DNA of 64,000 nucleotides from Chryseobacterium tagetis (GTDB taxonomy: Bacteria > Bacteroidota > Bacteroidia > Flavobacteriales > Weeksellaceae), in the NCBI RefSeq assembly GCF_016735585.2, contig NZ_JAERSE020000006.1:248001-312000 (forward strand), given 5' to 3'. How positions within the stretch are numbered: the stretch's first letter is position 1; every line of letters starts with the position of its first letter. The notes beneath the pieces are model-generated. The model worked only from the letters and a program-made list of their open reading frames with translations. It ran no database searches and had not been told where the DNA came from. Made by a program: the position numbers and the translations under genes. Below, piece after piece: positions 51,344 to 61,072 of this stretch.

Positions 51344-52270
51344 TTACGTGGGCGTATTTTGATGCTGGCTGTCTTCATACAGCTTGGCATTGCTCCATTT
51401 GGCGTGTTTGGAAGGAACAATTTTGTAGCCTTTTTTATACGTATACACTTTGGTGAACTCTGCCCCGAAAAACACCAGCATGCAGGAATAGTTAATCCAC
51501 ATCATAATCAAAATGACGGTTCCGGCGGTCCCGAATGCCGAAGTAGGTTTGGCTGTTCCGAAATAGAGGCTTAATAAAAATTTCCCCAGCGTAAAAAGAA
51601 TGGTGGTAAGCAAGGCTCCTTTCCAGACCGATTTCCAGCTGATCTCTACATCCGGAAGCACTTTGAACATCAGGGCAAATAGAAGCATCACGATCCCGAA
51701 GCCAATGGCAAAATTGATTAATTCCACCAACATATAGGTTTCAAGCCCAAAATAGTCGGTGATGAATTTGTTGAAAATACTGATTAAAGAAGACAGGATC
51801 ATAGTCACCATAAGCAGGAAGCCGAGAATTAAGATCATTCCTAATGAGTTGGCTCTGTCCAGTAAAAACTTTACGATCGCTTTTTTAGGCGCAGCTTCCA
51901 CATCCCAAAGCGTATTTAAAGAATGCTGAAGCTGAAAGAAAAGGGTAGTGGAACCAAATACCAATGACCCGATTCCTATGATTTTCATGAAAATATTTTG
52001 CTTGTCTATTAAAGCACCAGCAATCATATTTTCCACACTTTTGGCAGCATCGGCACCCATTAATCCGCTAATCTGATTGCTTATTTCTCCGCGTATTGCT
52101 TCTTCTCCCAAAAAATATCCGGCAATCCAGATGATAATAATTAATAACCCCGGAATGGAAAATATAGCGTAATAGGCCAGACTCGCAGAATCTTTGGAGG
52201 CCGAAGAGTTATTCCATGCTGAGAATGTTTCTTTTACCACTTCCCAGAAAAATCTTATATTTTTTATCAT
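51344..52270 (-). CDS. YihY/BrkB-family inner-membrane protein
   Basis: A 308-residue protein of the YihY/BrkB family with about six membrane segments. Family marks are DSASLAYYAIFSIPGLLIII near the N-terminus, QLQHSLNTLWDV in the middle and GTVILIMMWINYSCMLVFFG ahead of the last segment. The precise role is unknown; the old description as a ribonuclease is wrong for this family. It lies 29 nt downstream of tamL on the same strand. Confidence 0.92.
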   Translation of the reverse strand: MIKNIRFFWEVVKETFSAWNNSSASKDSASLAYYAIFSIPGLLIIIIWIAGYFLGEEAIRGEISNQISGLMGADAAKSVENMIAGALIDKQNIFMKIIGIGSLVFGSTTLFFQLQHSLNTLWDVEAAPKKAIVKFLLDRANSLGMILILGFLLMVTMILSSLISIFNKFITDYFGLETYMLVELINFAIGFGIVMLLFALMFKVLPDVEISWKSVWKGALLTTILFTLGKFLLSLYFGTAKPTSAFGTAGTVILIMMWINYSCMLVFFGAEFTKVYTYKKGYKIVPSKHAKWSNAKLYEDSQHQNTPT

Positions 52271-52299
52271 ACCAGTATCGGGATTAATTATACATACAA

Positions 52300-54627
52300 C
52301 TAGAAAGGATATCCGATGGCAATATTCAGGATAAGATTGTCTTTTCTCCAGCTTGCATCACCAAAATTTATTTTATCGAACGTCCATCTTTCATTTTTTT
52401 CATAATAAGGAACTCTCAGTGGCATGGCAAGATCTAATCTTAAAATCAGAATAGAGAAATCTAGTCTTAAACCGACTCCGGCTCCTACGGCAACTTCACT
52501 TAAAAAATCTTTTGAAAATTTGGCTCCCGGTCTGTCGGTATCTTCATTGATGAGCCATACATTTCCGGCATCGGCAAAAACGGCAACATTTAAAAACTTA
52601 TAAAGATTAGCACGGTATTCTGCATTCAATTCTAATTTAATATCACCGGACTGATCAAAATAATAGCCTTGCTGAATCGTTCTCGGGTCAAAACTTCCGG
52701 GTCCTAAGGTTCTGGCACGGAACGCTCTCACACTGTTGCTACCTCCGGAGAAAAACTGTTTTGAAAAAGGAATATGCTCAGAGTTTCCGTACGGATAAGC
52801 CAGCCCTGCAATAAATCTGGTTGCTAAAGAGGTCTTTTCGGTGAACTTATGATACAGCCTGAAATCATTTTCAATCTTTGCATATTGGCTGAACGGAACC
52901 CCGAAAATAGTTTTCTCTTTACCTTTCTCTACATTCGCACCGGTCACCAAGCCTGTTATATTTCCTGCCAGATCCAATGTTCCTTTATAATAAATGGTGG
53001 TGGGTTTAGACAGCATGGTATTGGTGTAGGTATAGGAATAAGTAGGCCCGAAGATTAATTGCTTGGTTACAACTCTCTCCAGAGCATCACTTTTTTCGGC
53101 CATTTCCTTATACAATTCTGTGACCTTTGCCGGGGAAACATACGTAATGTCAATAATTTTTAAATCATGTTCCTTTCTTGCATTCTCTTTCCACAGATAT
53201 CCGAAGGAACCTGTGAAGTTATTTAAAGTATAATATTCTGTACGGTTCTGGAACTCGTAGCCTAAAGTAATATTCGTTCTCGGAACAAAAGCACTCGAAG
53301 AGTTGAACCTGAACGGTGCAACAATTCTCGGGATTGAAAGCTGAACACTCGTTCCGGCTCTGAACAGGTTTTTAGCATTTTCAGGACCTCCCATCTGGAA
53401 ATCGAAAGCTCCGTAAATAGCCGCTTTGAACTGTTCTGCTCCTTTGAAGAAATTCCGGTGCGTCCAGTTGAGATTTAATTCACTTCCTGCATAATTGGCC
53501 GAATTGGTTCTTCCTAAAGCTTCTAACCGAAGAGACTGTATTTCTCTGGGCGTTAAAAGATAATACGCATCAAATTTATGCTGCAGAGAATCTGAGGTGA
53601 TAAATTCATTTTTCACGAATTTAAAAACGCCTAAACTGATCAGTCGGTTTAAGGTAAGATTATGATTGGTACGGTTGTATAGATCTCCTTTTTTAAAGTA
53701 TAAAGCCCTGTCAAAAATCTTCGGTTTGAACTTGTGCTGCGGATCCACAACATAAATATCCTTATAGGCATATCCGGAGAGAGAATCTGGATTCATCGGG
53801 ATATGATATTTCCCGTCTCTTACATCCTGAATATTGTAGGTCGGGAATACAATCACCTTATCAATACTGAACTGCTGTGTCGAAAGATCCGGAGTGTTGT
53901 CTTTCAGTTTTACATTAAGCTCTACCTTATGATTTTTGCTGATGGTACTGTCGGCCTGAACGATGATATTATCAGGATGGAAATAATAAAATCCTTTTTC
54001 CTTAAGCCCATTATCAATTCTTTCCCTTTCATTTTTAATCACATCCAGATCAAACGGTCGGTTGGGTTTCAGGAAGGTTTTATTCGTTAAATTCTGAATT
54101 TCCTTATTGACTAATGAAGAATCTTTCTGAAATTTAACATTGCTTATTAAATATCTTGAACCTGGTCTTAAAGTATAGATAACCTGTGCTTTTTTATTTT
54201 TAGAAACCGTGTCATAGGTCGCTCTTGCATTAAAGTATCCTTTGTTTTCGGAATAATTTTCAATAATGTCTTTGTTGAATTCACGATCTACATCTCCCAG
54301 TAAAACGGGCTTTTCCCCCATTTTATATTTCAGCCAGTAATTGAACCCTTTTTCCTTTTTAGGTTCTTTGGCGATATTATAGAAGTATAGTTTAGGCCGC
54401 AATCCTAAAAACGTAGAGTTAGGCTTTGGAGTGAGGTTGGCTTCCAAAGCAGTCTTAAGCTCTTTTCTTTCTTTTTTTGAAAGGGAATCGTTTTCTATTT
54501 TTACTTCCGCTCCGGTGTAAAGCATCTGTCCTTCTTTCAGAAATTTTGTATTGCTGCAGGAAAGACTCGTCGCTGCAAAACCTGAAGCGCATAAATACCT
54601 GAAATATATGGAGAGTTTATTTTTCAT
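52300..54627 (-). CDS. tamL: BamA/TamA-family outer-membrane assembly lipoprotein TamL
   Basis: A 775-residue Omp85-type protein. The N-terminus is a lipoprotein signal with Cys-24 (TSLSCSNTKFLKEGQMLYTG), the feature that separates Bacteroidota TamL from TamA. POTRA-like domains fill residues 30-330 (GSRYLISNVKFQKDSS and KNERERIDNGLKEKGFYYF). The C-terminal barrel has the FSGGSNSVRAFRARTLGPG segment, the L6 loop of the family, and ends in NLILNIAIGYPF. It works with TamB to assemble outer-membrane components. The tamB gene lies 213 nt upstream. Confidence 0.92.
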   Translation of the reverse strand: MKNKLSIYFRYLCASGFAATSLSCSNTKFLKEGQMLYTGAEVKIENDSLSKKERKELKTALEANLTPKPNSTFLGLRPKLYFYNIAKEPKKEKGFNYWLKYKMGEKPVLLGDVDREFNKDIIENYSENKGYFNARATYDTVSKNKKAQVIYTLRPGSRYLISNVKFQKDSSLVNKEIQNLTNKTFLKPNRPFDLDVIKNERERIDNGLKEKGFYYFHPDNIIVQADSTISKNHKVELNVKLKDNTPDLSTQQFSIDKVIVFPTYNIQDVRDGKYHIPMNPDSLSGYAYKDIYVVDPQHKFKPKIFDRALYFKKGDLYNRTNHNLTLNRLISLGVFKFVKNEFITSDSLQHKFDAYYLLTPREIQSLRLEALGRTNSANYAGSELNLNWTHRNFFKGAEQFKAAIYGAFDFQMGGPENAKNLFRAGTSVQLSIPRIVAPFRFNSSSAFVPRTNITLGYEFQNRTEYYTLNNFTGSFGYLWKENARKEHDLKIIDITYVSPAKVTELYKEMAEKSDALERVVTKQLIFGPTYSYTYTNTMLSKPTTIYYKGTLDLAGNITGLVTGANVEKGKEKTIFGVPFSQYAKIENDFRLYHKFTEKTSLATRFIAGLAYPYGNSEHIPFSKQFFSGGSNSVRAFRARTLGPGSFDPRTIQQGYYFDQSGDIKLELNAEYRANLYKFLNVAVFADAGNVWLINEDTDRPGAKFSKDFLSEVAVGAGVGLRLDFSILILRLDLAMPLRVPYYEKNERWTFDKINFGDASWRKDNLILNIAIGYPF

Positions 54628-54654
54628 TATTTGAACGTGTTTGCTGTTTTAAAA

Positions 54655-54820
54655 TTAACCACAAAAGAGGCAAAAGCTATTTGAAAATGTATTATTAAAA
54701 AATAAAAGTTCTCAAAAGAATAAAAACCAAAGATTTTTAAAAACTTATGTGCTCTTATTTACAATGTATTGATATAATTAAAATGCCAATAGCTAAATCT
54801 TTTGTGACTTTTGTGGTTAA
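54655..54820. repeat. MITE-like intergenic element between tamB and tamL, copy B
   Basis: The ends face each other as inverted repeats: TTAACCACAAAAGAGGCAAA (54655-54674) and, reversed, CTTTTGTGACTTTTGTGGTTAA (54799-54820, written here in two parts: CTTTTGTGACTT and TTGTGGTTAA). Between them is TTCTCAAAAGAATAAAAACC, similar to the inner part of copy A at 51156-51263. It has no coding content and no clear target-site duplication. Confidence 0.55.
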
Positions 54821-54840
54821 ATAAAAGTTTAAATATTTTT

Positions 54841-57800
54841 TTATTTGAATTCTACCGCCTTATCCTTTTTATTTTCTTTGACTCTTTTCTCTTTAGATTT
54901 TTTGAAAATATCACGGAATTTATCATAATCCAATGTGATAATAAATCCTACGCCGGTTTCTATAATCTGCCCCTGAAGAGCCACCTGATATTCATCTTTA
55001 CGGTAAGCACGAAGCATATATCTTCCATCTTTGGAAAGGCTGTAGTCTACCGTTACATTTCCGGCAATATTGGTCATGTTTTCATTTTCACGGGCTTCTC
55101 CTTCCAATGCGAAATTACTTCCTACAGAAACTTTCAGACGGTCATTCAGTAGTTTTTTACTTACTCCTACATTCAGGTCTGTTCTGGTATTTTTGTTTCC
55201 GGTTGAATAATCTTCTGAGGATTCAAGATCAAAATTCAGATCTACTCCTTTTATCAGATCAGAAGCAAGATTATTTAGCTGCTGAGAAAGAAGCTTACTC
55301 ACACTTTGTCTGGCGATCATTTCACCGGACATTCCTGCACTGGATTCAAAAGGATTTTCACCAATGAAACGGTTTAGTAATAGCAATGCAAAAACCTGTT
55401 TGTTCATTTCCGATTCCTGGGTTCTTAGCTGTGCTAGTTTCTGATCTATGGTTTCAGTAACAGCAGATGAAACGGCATTGTTTTTCTTATCGGTGGTAAT
55501 ATCAAATGTAATTTCCGGTTTCAGCAGTTCTCCTTTCATAATCAATAATGTATTGAAAGGGATTCTTTGCTTATACTGATTGAGCTCCGCCGGAGAATCT
55601 GTATTTAATTGCTGTTCCACCAGATCAATAGGAGCTGTTTCGGTTTTGTAAATGGCGGTAATGTCAAGTATTGCCGTGGTCGGTTCTCCGGTCCAGGTAA
55701 TGGTGCTTCCTTTTTGAATGTCGAATTTACGTTTCAGTAAACTTACAGACATTTCATACGCTCCCGATTCTACCTGATATACGCCGACAAGTGTAGTTTT
55801 TCCGGATGGATCTACTCCGCCGGTTAACTCAGCTTCTCCTTGAAGTTTTACAAAATCCCCATTTGCTTTATCAATAATAATAGAAAGTTTGGCTTCCTTG
55901 CTTACTTCTATATTTACGCTTACATCCATTCCCTTGATGCGGCTTTCTGCATTCAGAGAATCCGCTTTAACGGTTTTATTAAGAACTACCTGATCCTGAT
56001 CGATGAATTCTACAATTCCGTCTCTTTCCTGTAATGAAGGACTCGACTGAGGAAGTACAAATGAAAAATCTGTAGCCTCAGAAACATTAAGTCTTCCGTC
56101 CACTTTTGGAAGATCCAGATCACCACGGATATGAAGATTTGCATCAATCGCCAATATTCCGTACATAATGGCATCGTTCGATTTTTCTGAATTTACCGCT
56201 TTGAAATCTTTGGCACTCACATCTAAATTGAATGCAAAATCTCTATACGTCTGGGTAAGAACCTGTCCGTTGATTTTCAAAGAATTTCCGTCTTTATCAT
56301 TGATTTTGAAATTATCGAATTCAATACCTCGATTGGTAAAGTCGATCTCATCATTCAGCTTTCTGAAATCACTTCCTGTTTTGGCAATTTCAAGCCCTAC
56401 ATCATTGAATTTGACTTTTCCTAAGATGTTGGGTTTATCAGTTGTTCCTGTGATCTTAAGATTTCCTGAAATATAACCTTCCGTATTGGTAATCGCATTC
56501 ATAGAGAATCCCTGAGCGGATTTCATCTGTAACTGATTGATCGCCATATTCAGATCAAATGTGCTGGAAGAAATATTATAATCTCCCAGAATTCTCACAT
56601 CATTATTATTTCCTGAAAGTACAACATCAGCATTCAGCAGGTTGGGAGAATTGTTGTTGACTTTTACGGCAAGATTTCCGACAGGATTTCCATAAACGAT
56701 CAAATCTGAAATATTTAAATCTGAAGTGAAAGACATTTTTTTCGTCAGATCTCTCAACTGGGCTGTTCCGTTGATGGTTCCTTTAGCCAGAACAGTATCT
56801 TTTTTAATTAATTCCGTAATGGTTTCAATCTTAAAATCTTTTAGAGAAACATTTAAAGGAGCATTCGGAGATTGAGATTCCGACTGCAATAGGATCTCGC
56901 TTCCTCCATTTGAAAGTCTGAAGTTATCTGCCAGAATTCCTTTGCTGCTAATTTGGATTTTGTTTCCTTCACCTACCGTCCAGTCAGTGTAATTTAATTT
57001 TAATCCATCCGGATTTAAAGATATTTCTGTGATATCATTCAATGATTTTGCATTTCCGGCGATCAGGAACTGGGTCACATCTTTTTGATCCTTCGTGGTA
57101 ATATTGTAATTGATGATGTTGTTTGAAACATCACCTCCGATATTCACTTTATTTAAAGCAAAACTTGAGCTTTTTAACCCTGCAACATACAGATTATACT
57201 GCAACGCCTGATTTTCGTTGGTGACTTTTAAGGTTGCGTTTTCAATGGAGTTTTCACCATACAGAAGCTGCGGAATCTGTCCGTCGATTTCAATTTTCTG
57301 AGAATCTGCATCATAATTTCCGGTCAGATTAATGGTCTCAAAACTCTTCAGATCCGGAACAAATTTTCTGATGATATCATCATTTTTAATTTTTGCATTA
57401 AAAGTGAAAAACTGTCCCTGTTGAATTTTCTGAGCTTTTCCTGGCTTTTGGAACTGATAATACTGATTGATGGTATTCGATAAAGAACCAAAAATCTGTG
57501 TCAGTTTATATTTTCCTTTCAGTTCTACATCTGCAACCTGCGAATTAAGAACGATATTAGTAGAATCGTTTGTTGAAGAAGCTTGTAAATTCACTTCCTG
57601 CACAGGATAGACTTCTTTGGTATCTGAGAAGGCAAAATCTTTTAAATTTAAATAACCATTCAGATTGTCCGGATCCAGATTGGTGAAATCTCCGTCTATT
57701 TTTCCTGCAATGATCATCGGCTTTTCATAGAAGCCAAGTTTGTTGACATCCAGTTTTATGACTTCTCCATTTATTTTTACCGTAGGATTTTTTTCGTTGT

Positions 57801-59889
57801 ACACTCCGGAAGCGGTCAGCATAAGATGAGCATTCGGATCTTTTGAGTTTAAAACGATGTTGTAGGCTCCATGGTTTATTTTTCCTGTAAGGTTCATGTT
57901 TTGGTAACGGTAGCCTTTGTAAACTGCCGATGCAACGTGTCCTTTTATATCTGCTTTTGCATTTTTAAAATCAAAACTTTCTCCTTTAGCATAAATCTGT
58001 GCTGAAATTGCACCGATATCTTTACTCTGAATGATCTTCCCGATCTGTAATCCCTGAAGGTTGGCTTTTACATCATACAATTCATGATTTTTTCTACGCA
58101 TATCCACTTTAGCAATCACAGCGGCATTTCCGAGACTGGAGTAGAGGTTCAGATTGGCATCAATTACTTTAGTGGTTCCTTTTGCCGTTCCTTTGATGCT
58201 CATAGTGGAAGGAAGAGAAATGTTGGAAGGAATTGTATTTTTCGGAACTAAATTGAAAATCGTCTTTGCAGATGAAGATAATTCTGTAATCCTTAAATCA
58301 TAATATAATTGATCAGGATTCATCGCATTTCTGATTCTTCCTGATGCGGCAACTCTCAGCTGATCTAAGCCTGAAACTTTAAGATTGTTGATCAATAAAT
58401 CGTTGACGCTTCCTTTTACATTAGCATTAACATTTAAAACTGCATTTGGATATTTATTGAAAGGAACGGTATTTTTTAAAGTAGGAACCAAATTTAAAAT
58501 ATCTGAAAAACCAATTCTGGAATCTTTGATATTGGCTGCAATTTTTACAGCTCCCAAATTGGAACTTAGCTGCTCGATCGAATTATAATTTAAAATGACC
58601 TCATCGCGCAATAATGTTTTTGGAGTTTGCAGGTAAAGATCTTTTAAATAAGCTTCTTTCTCATTATAGACGAAATCCGTATTGAATTTTTGAATATCCA
58701 GTCCTTTAGCTTCCTGAATTTCTGCTGAGTTCACGGTTCCTGCAAAAGTGTTGTTCTGCATTTTGAAACTTCTTACCTCTACATTCATTTTCGAGAAATT
58801 CATGTGATTGAAATCCATTCCCTGTTTTGTAGGAGCAATTGCGGTATTGTTGTACACAACTTTTACATCGTTTAAAACCAGCTTTCCAAGCAAAAGACTC
58901 ATTGCTTTTTCTTTATCCGTTACTTTGGAAACTTCAGGTTCTTTGCTTTTTTTCGGATTCGCGTTCTGAGCCGGAAGGTAAAGATTGGCATTGATGTCTG
59001 CACCTGAAAGGAAAACATTATCTACATTATAGGCGTTGTTTTCCAGATCAAGCTTGTTGACTTTTGTACTGAGTTCTTTGAACAGGACTTTTGCGAAGGT
59101 TTTAGTATTGTCGTCGCCGTAATCGATGTCGAAATTGGTAAGTTTTATTCCTCTTAATCCAATCTGCATCGGCTTTTTGTTATTAAGAGAATCGACTTTC
59201 TTTTCAACTTTTTTGGAAACCTCTTCTACGAGATCCTGTTTCAGTTTTAGCTTTAATCCGTCAAGATTAATGTCATTAACGGCGTATTTGTTGTTGTTTA
59301 AATCAAAGGTTTTTACCCTTGTTTCAAAAGATGTAAAGTAAAGTTTTATATCATTTTTGGATTGCTGGTCGTTGAAAGTAACGCCAATATCTTTTAATTT
59401 AATTTTATCTAAAGAAATAATGAACGGCTTCGACGAGCTTTCTTCTTTATCACTGGTTGCAAAAGCATCAATAATATAATCGAAGTTGAATTTTCCGTCC
59501 GGTTTCCTCACTACATTTGCCCTGGTTCCTTCCAGATCCACAGAAGTAATGTCTGCTTTGGAATTGATGAGCTTAAGCATATTTAACCCAACATCAAGTT
59601 TCCGTACCGCCAGAAGCGTGTCGACATCCTGTCCTTTTAAATACAAATTTTCCATAACAAGACTGTTTGGAAATCCAATGTAAACCCTTTCGAGGCTTAC
59701 TTTTGTTTTGATTTTCTTTTCAAGATAGACGACTAATTTATCCTTAATAAAGTTTTGAACAGCCGGAAGCTTTAAACTAAAAATGAGCAGGATAAGAAAA
59801 ACCACTATGGAAATAATGGTTATCAGGAATCGCCTTAAGAGCTTTCTTTTATTGATTTTCAGTTTCAAGAGTGATTCGGTTTTAGACAA
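54841..59889 (-). CDS. tamB: translocation and assembly module protein TamB
   Basis: A 1682-residue AsmA/TamB-type protein that spans the periplasm as a lipid-carrying beta groove and works with TamL. One N-terminal membrane segment (residues 20-42, FLITIISIVVFLILLIFSLK), then a long repetitive beta region, and the conserved DUF490 C-terminus (about 1250-1600: GVYQVESGAYEMSVSLLKRK, KQVFALLLLNRFIGENPF). No ATG lies at the 5' end; the frame opens with TTG at 59889 or TTG at 59868. A -7-like TATATTTG (59894-59887) overlaps the first, so the second may be the real start. Confidence 0.93.
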   Translation of the reverse strand: MSKTESLLKLKINKRKLLRRFLITIISIVVFLILLIFSLKLPAVQNFIKDKLVVYLEKKIKTKVSLERVYIGFPNSLVMENLYLKGQDVDTLLAVRKLDVGLNMLKLINSKADITSVDLEGTRANVVRKPDGKFNFDYIIDAFATSDKEESSSKPFIISLDKIKLKDIGVTFNDQQSKNDIKLYFTSFETRVKTFDLNNNKYAVNDINLDGLKLKLKQDLVEEVSKKVEKKVDSLNNKKPMQIGLRGIKLTNFDIDYGDDNTKTFAKVLFKELSTKVNKLDLENNAYNVDNVFLSGADINANLYLPAQNANPKKSKEPEVSKVTDKEKAMSLLLGKLVLNDVKVVYNNTAIAPTKQGMDFNHMNFSKMNVEVRSFKMQNNTFAGTVNSAEIQEAKGLDIQKFNTDFVYNEKEAYLKDLYLQTPKTLLRDEVILNYNSIEQLSSNLGAVKIAANIKDSRIGFSDILNLVPTLKNTVPFNKYPNAVLNVNANVKGSVNDLLINNLKVSGLDQLRVAASGRIRNAMNPDQLYYDLRITELSSSAKTIFNLVPKNTIPSNISLPSTMSIKGTAKGTTKVIDANLNLYSSLGNAAVIAKVDMRRKNHELYDVKANLQGLQIGKIIQSKDIGAISAQIYAKGESFDFKNAKADIKGHVASAVYKGYRYQNMNLTGKINHGAYNIVLNSKDPNAHLMLTASGVYNEKNPTVKINGEVIKLDVNKLGFYEKPMIIAGKIDGDFTNLDPDNLNGYLNLKDFAFSDTKEVYPVQEVNLQASSTNDSTNIVLNSQVADVELKGKYKLTQIFGSLSNTINQYYQFQKPGKAQKIQQGQFFTFNAKIKNDDIIRKFVPDLKSFETINLTGNYDADSQKIEIDGQIPQLLYGENSIENATLKVTNENQALQYNLYVAGLKSSSFALNKVNIGGDVSNNIINYNITTKDQKDVTQFLIAGNAKSLNDITEISLNPDGLKLNYTDWTVGEGNKIQISSKGILADNFRLSNGGSEILLQSESQSPNAPLNVSLKDFKIETITELIKKDTVLAKGTINGTAQLRDLTKKMSFTSDLNISDLIVYGNPVGNLAVKVNNNSPNLLNADVVLSGNNNDVRILGDYNISSSTFDLNMAINQLQMKSAQGFSMNAITNTEGYISGNLKITGTTDKPNILGKVKFNDVGLEIAKTGSDFRKLNDEIDFTNRGIEFDNFKINDKDGNSLKINGQVLTQTYRDFAFNLDVSAKDFKAVNSEKSNDAIMYGILAIDANLHIRGDLDLPKVDGRLNVSEATDFSFVLPQSSPSLQERDGIVEFIDQDQVVLNKTVKADSLNAESRIKGMDVSVNIEVSKEAKLSIIIDKANGDFVKLQGEAELTGGVDPSGKTTLVGVYQVESGAYEMSVSLLKRKFDIQKGSTITWTGEPTTAILDITAIYKTETAPIDLVEQQLNTDSPAELNQYKQRIPFNTLLIMKGELLKPEITFDITTDKKNNAVSSAVTETIDQKLAQLRTQESEMNKQVFALLLLNRFIGENPFESSAGMSGEMIARQSVSKLLSQQLNNLASDLIKGVDLNFDLESSEDYSTGNKNTRTDLNVGVSKKLLNDRLKVSVGSNFALEGEARENENMTNIAGNVTVDYSLSKDGRYMLRAYRKDEYQVALQGQIIETGVGFIITLDYDKFRDIFKKSKEKRVKENKKDKAVEFK

Positions 59890-59894
59890 ATATA
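59887..59894 (-). promoter_or_regulatory. -7-like element at the 5' end of tamB
   Basis: On the minus strand this reads TATATTTG, an exact consensus match that includes the first candidate TTG start codon of tamB. If it is a real promoter, transcription starts inside the longer open frame. Confidence 0.35.
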
Positions 59895-59951
59895 ATAATA
59901 CGAATTTATTATCTATCTGCAGTGATACTCTTTTGTGAATACAAAAACCCT

Positions 59952-60130
59952 GCCTTGACTGCCTTTTTATGGAATTTAAGTTTAGTTGTCGTCAAGTGAA
60001 TTAGTTGATAAAGACAGTCAAGGCGCGGATTTTCTGTTTTTTAAAAGCCCCCTTTTTATCATTTTTTTTGGTTGAAAAGGTTAGCAAAAATGAAAATTAA
60101 AATGTTAGTTTAGTTCATTAAAGGGGGCTT
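59952..60130. repeat. two inverted-repeat pairs between tamB and ccoP
   Basis: In the 278-bp gap, GCCTTGACTG (59952-59961) faces CAGTCAAGGC (60015-60024), and AAGCCCCCTTT (60045-60055) faces AAAGGGGGCTT (60120-60130). Both arms are perfect. The loops are long (53 and 64 nt), so they look like remnants of palindromic elements rather than terminators. The rest of the gap shows nothing. Confidence 0.6.
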
Positions 60131-60167
60131 GGCATGGTTTGTATGTATGTTGAGATAATAATTTTTA

Positions 60168-61061
60168 TTAATCGTTTCCGTTCTCCCATTTTACTTCTTC
60201 ACCTTGCGGAGTGGCACCACCTTGTGCTGGAGTAATAGGAGCGGTTTCCTGATTGATGTGATAAACATAAGCTGCAATTTTTTCAGCATCTCTTCCTGTA
60301 ATGGTTCCTTCTTTAATGAAAGGTCGCATCGTTGGATTGTTTGGCGAACCGTTTTCAAGCATCCAGATCACGTTTTTGAATAAACTTTTTTGGTGTACAT
60401 TAATCCAGTGTGTATCTGTTAAATTGGGACCAATTCCTCCTTTACCATTATCACCATGACAGGTCACGCAATTGGTTTTAAATAATTCCTGACCTTCAGC
60501 AATGTTGTCAGCACTGTATTTTGCGGTTTCAAGAGTTACCTGTGGAGCTGTTTTTTCATATTCTTCAATAGAAGCAAGCATTGTTTTTGTTTCATGATTT
60601 AATTCTGCTTCCGGATGAGCGTAGTCTGTAAAAGCAAAAGCTGTAAGATAAACGGCGCAGAAAATACATCCGAAATAAAATAAACCAATCCACCATTTTG
60701 GAAGTGAGTTGTCAAGTTCTGTGATTCCGTCAAACCCATGATCGATCAGAATATCTTTTTCTTCTGTAGCAGATTGTTTTTTGAATGCAGAATTCCAAAG
60801 TTTTTGAAAATAAGGAGTGTTTTTATCTTTTAAATATTCTGCTTTTTCTTCAGCTGATAATTTGGTGAAATTCTGATTTTCAATTAAGTCTCCAAGCGAA
60901 TTCATGATCAAAAGAAGAATAATCGCGATCAGCATCAATCCCCAAAAGAAAGGCGAAGAAAAATATCCTGAATCGGGGGCGAACATTTCGAACGCCATGA
61001 TCGTCAAACCTAGTGTGACAAGGATATATATGGAAATTGGAGTTCTTGTTTTCATTTTCAT
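60168..61061 (-). CDS. ccoP: cbb3-type cytochrome oxidase subunit CcoP-like, one haem c
   Basis: A 297-residue membrane-anchored cytochrome c. Two N-terminal membrane segments (about 11-25 and 33-52), a third near 128-148 preceded by GFDGITELDNSLPKWWIGLF, the typical FixP N-terminal block, then one haem c site CVTCH at residues 198-202 and the distal Met in PNNPTMRPF. Proteobacterial CcoP carries two haem c groups; only one is present here. It passes electrons to CcoO/CcoN. Its start is 12 nt after the ccoNO stop. Confidence 0.9.
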   Translation of the reverse strand: MKMKTRTPISIYILVTLGLTIMAFEMFAPDSGYFSSPFFWGLMLIAIILLLIMNSLGDLIENQNFTKLSAEEKAEYLKDKNTPYFQKLWNSAFKKQSATEEKDILIDHGFDGITELDNSLPKWWIGLFYFGCIFCAVYLTAFAFTDYAHPEAELNHETKTMLASIEEYEKTAPQVTLETAKYSADNIAEGQELFKTNCVTCHGDNGKGGIGPNLTDTHWINVHQKSLFKNVIWMLENGSPNNPTMRPFIKEGTITGRDAEKIAAYVYHINQETAPITPAQGGATPQGEEVKWENGND

Positions 61062-61072
61062 TACAATTTAAA

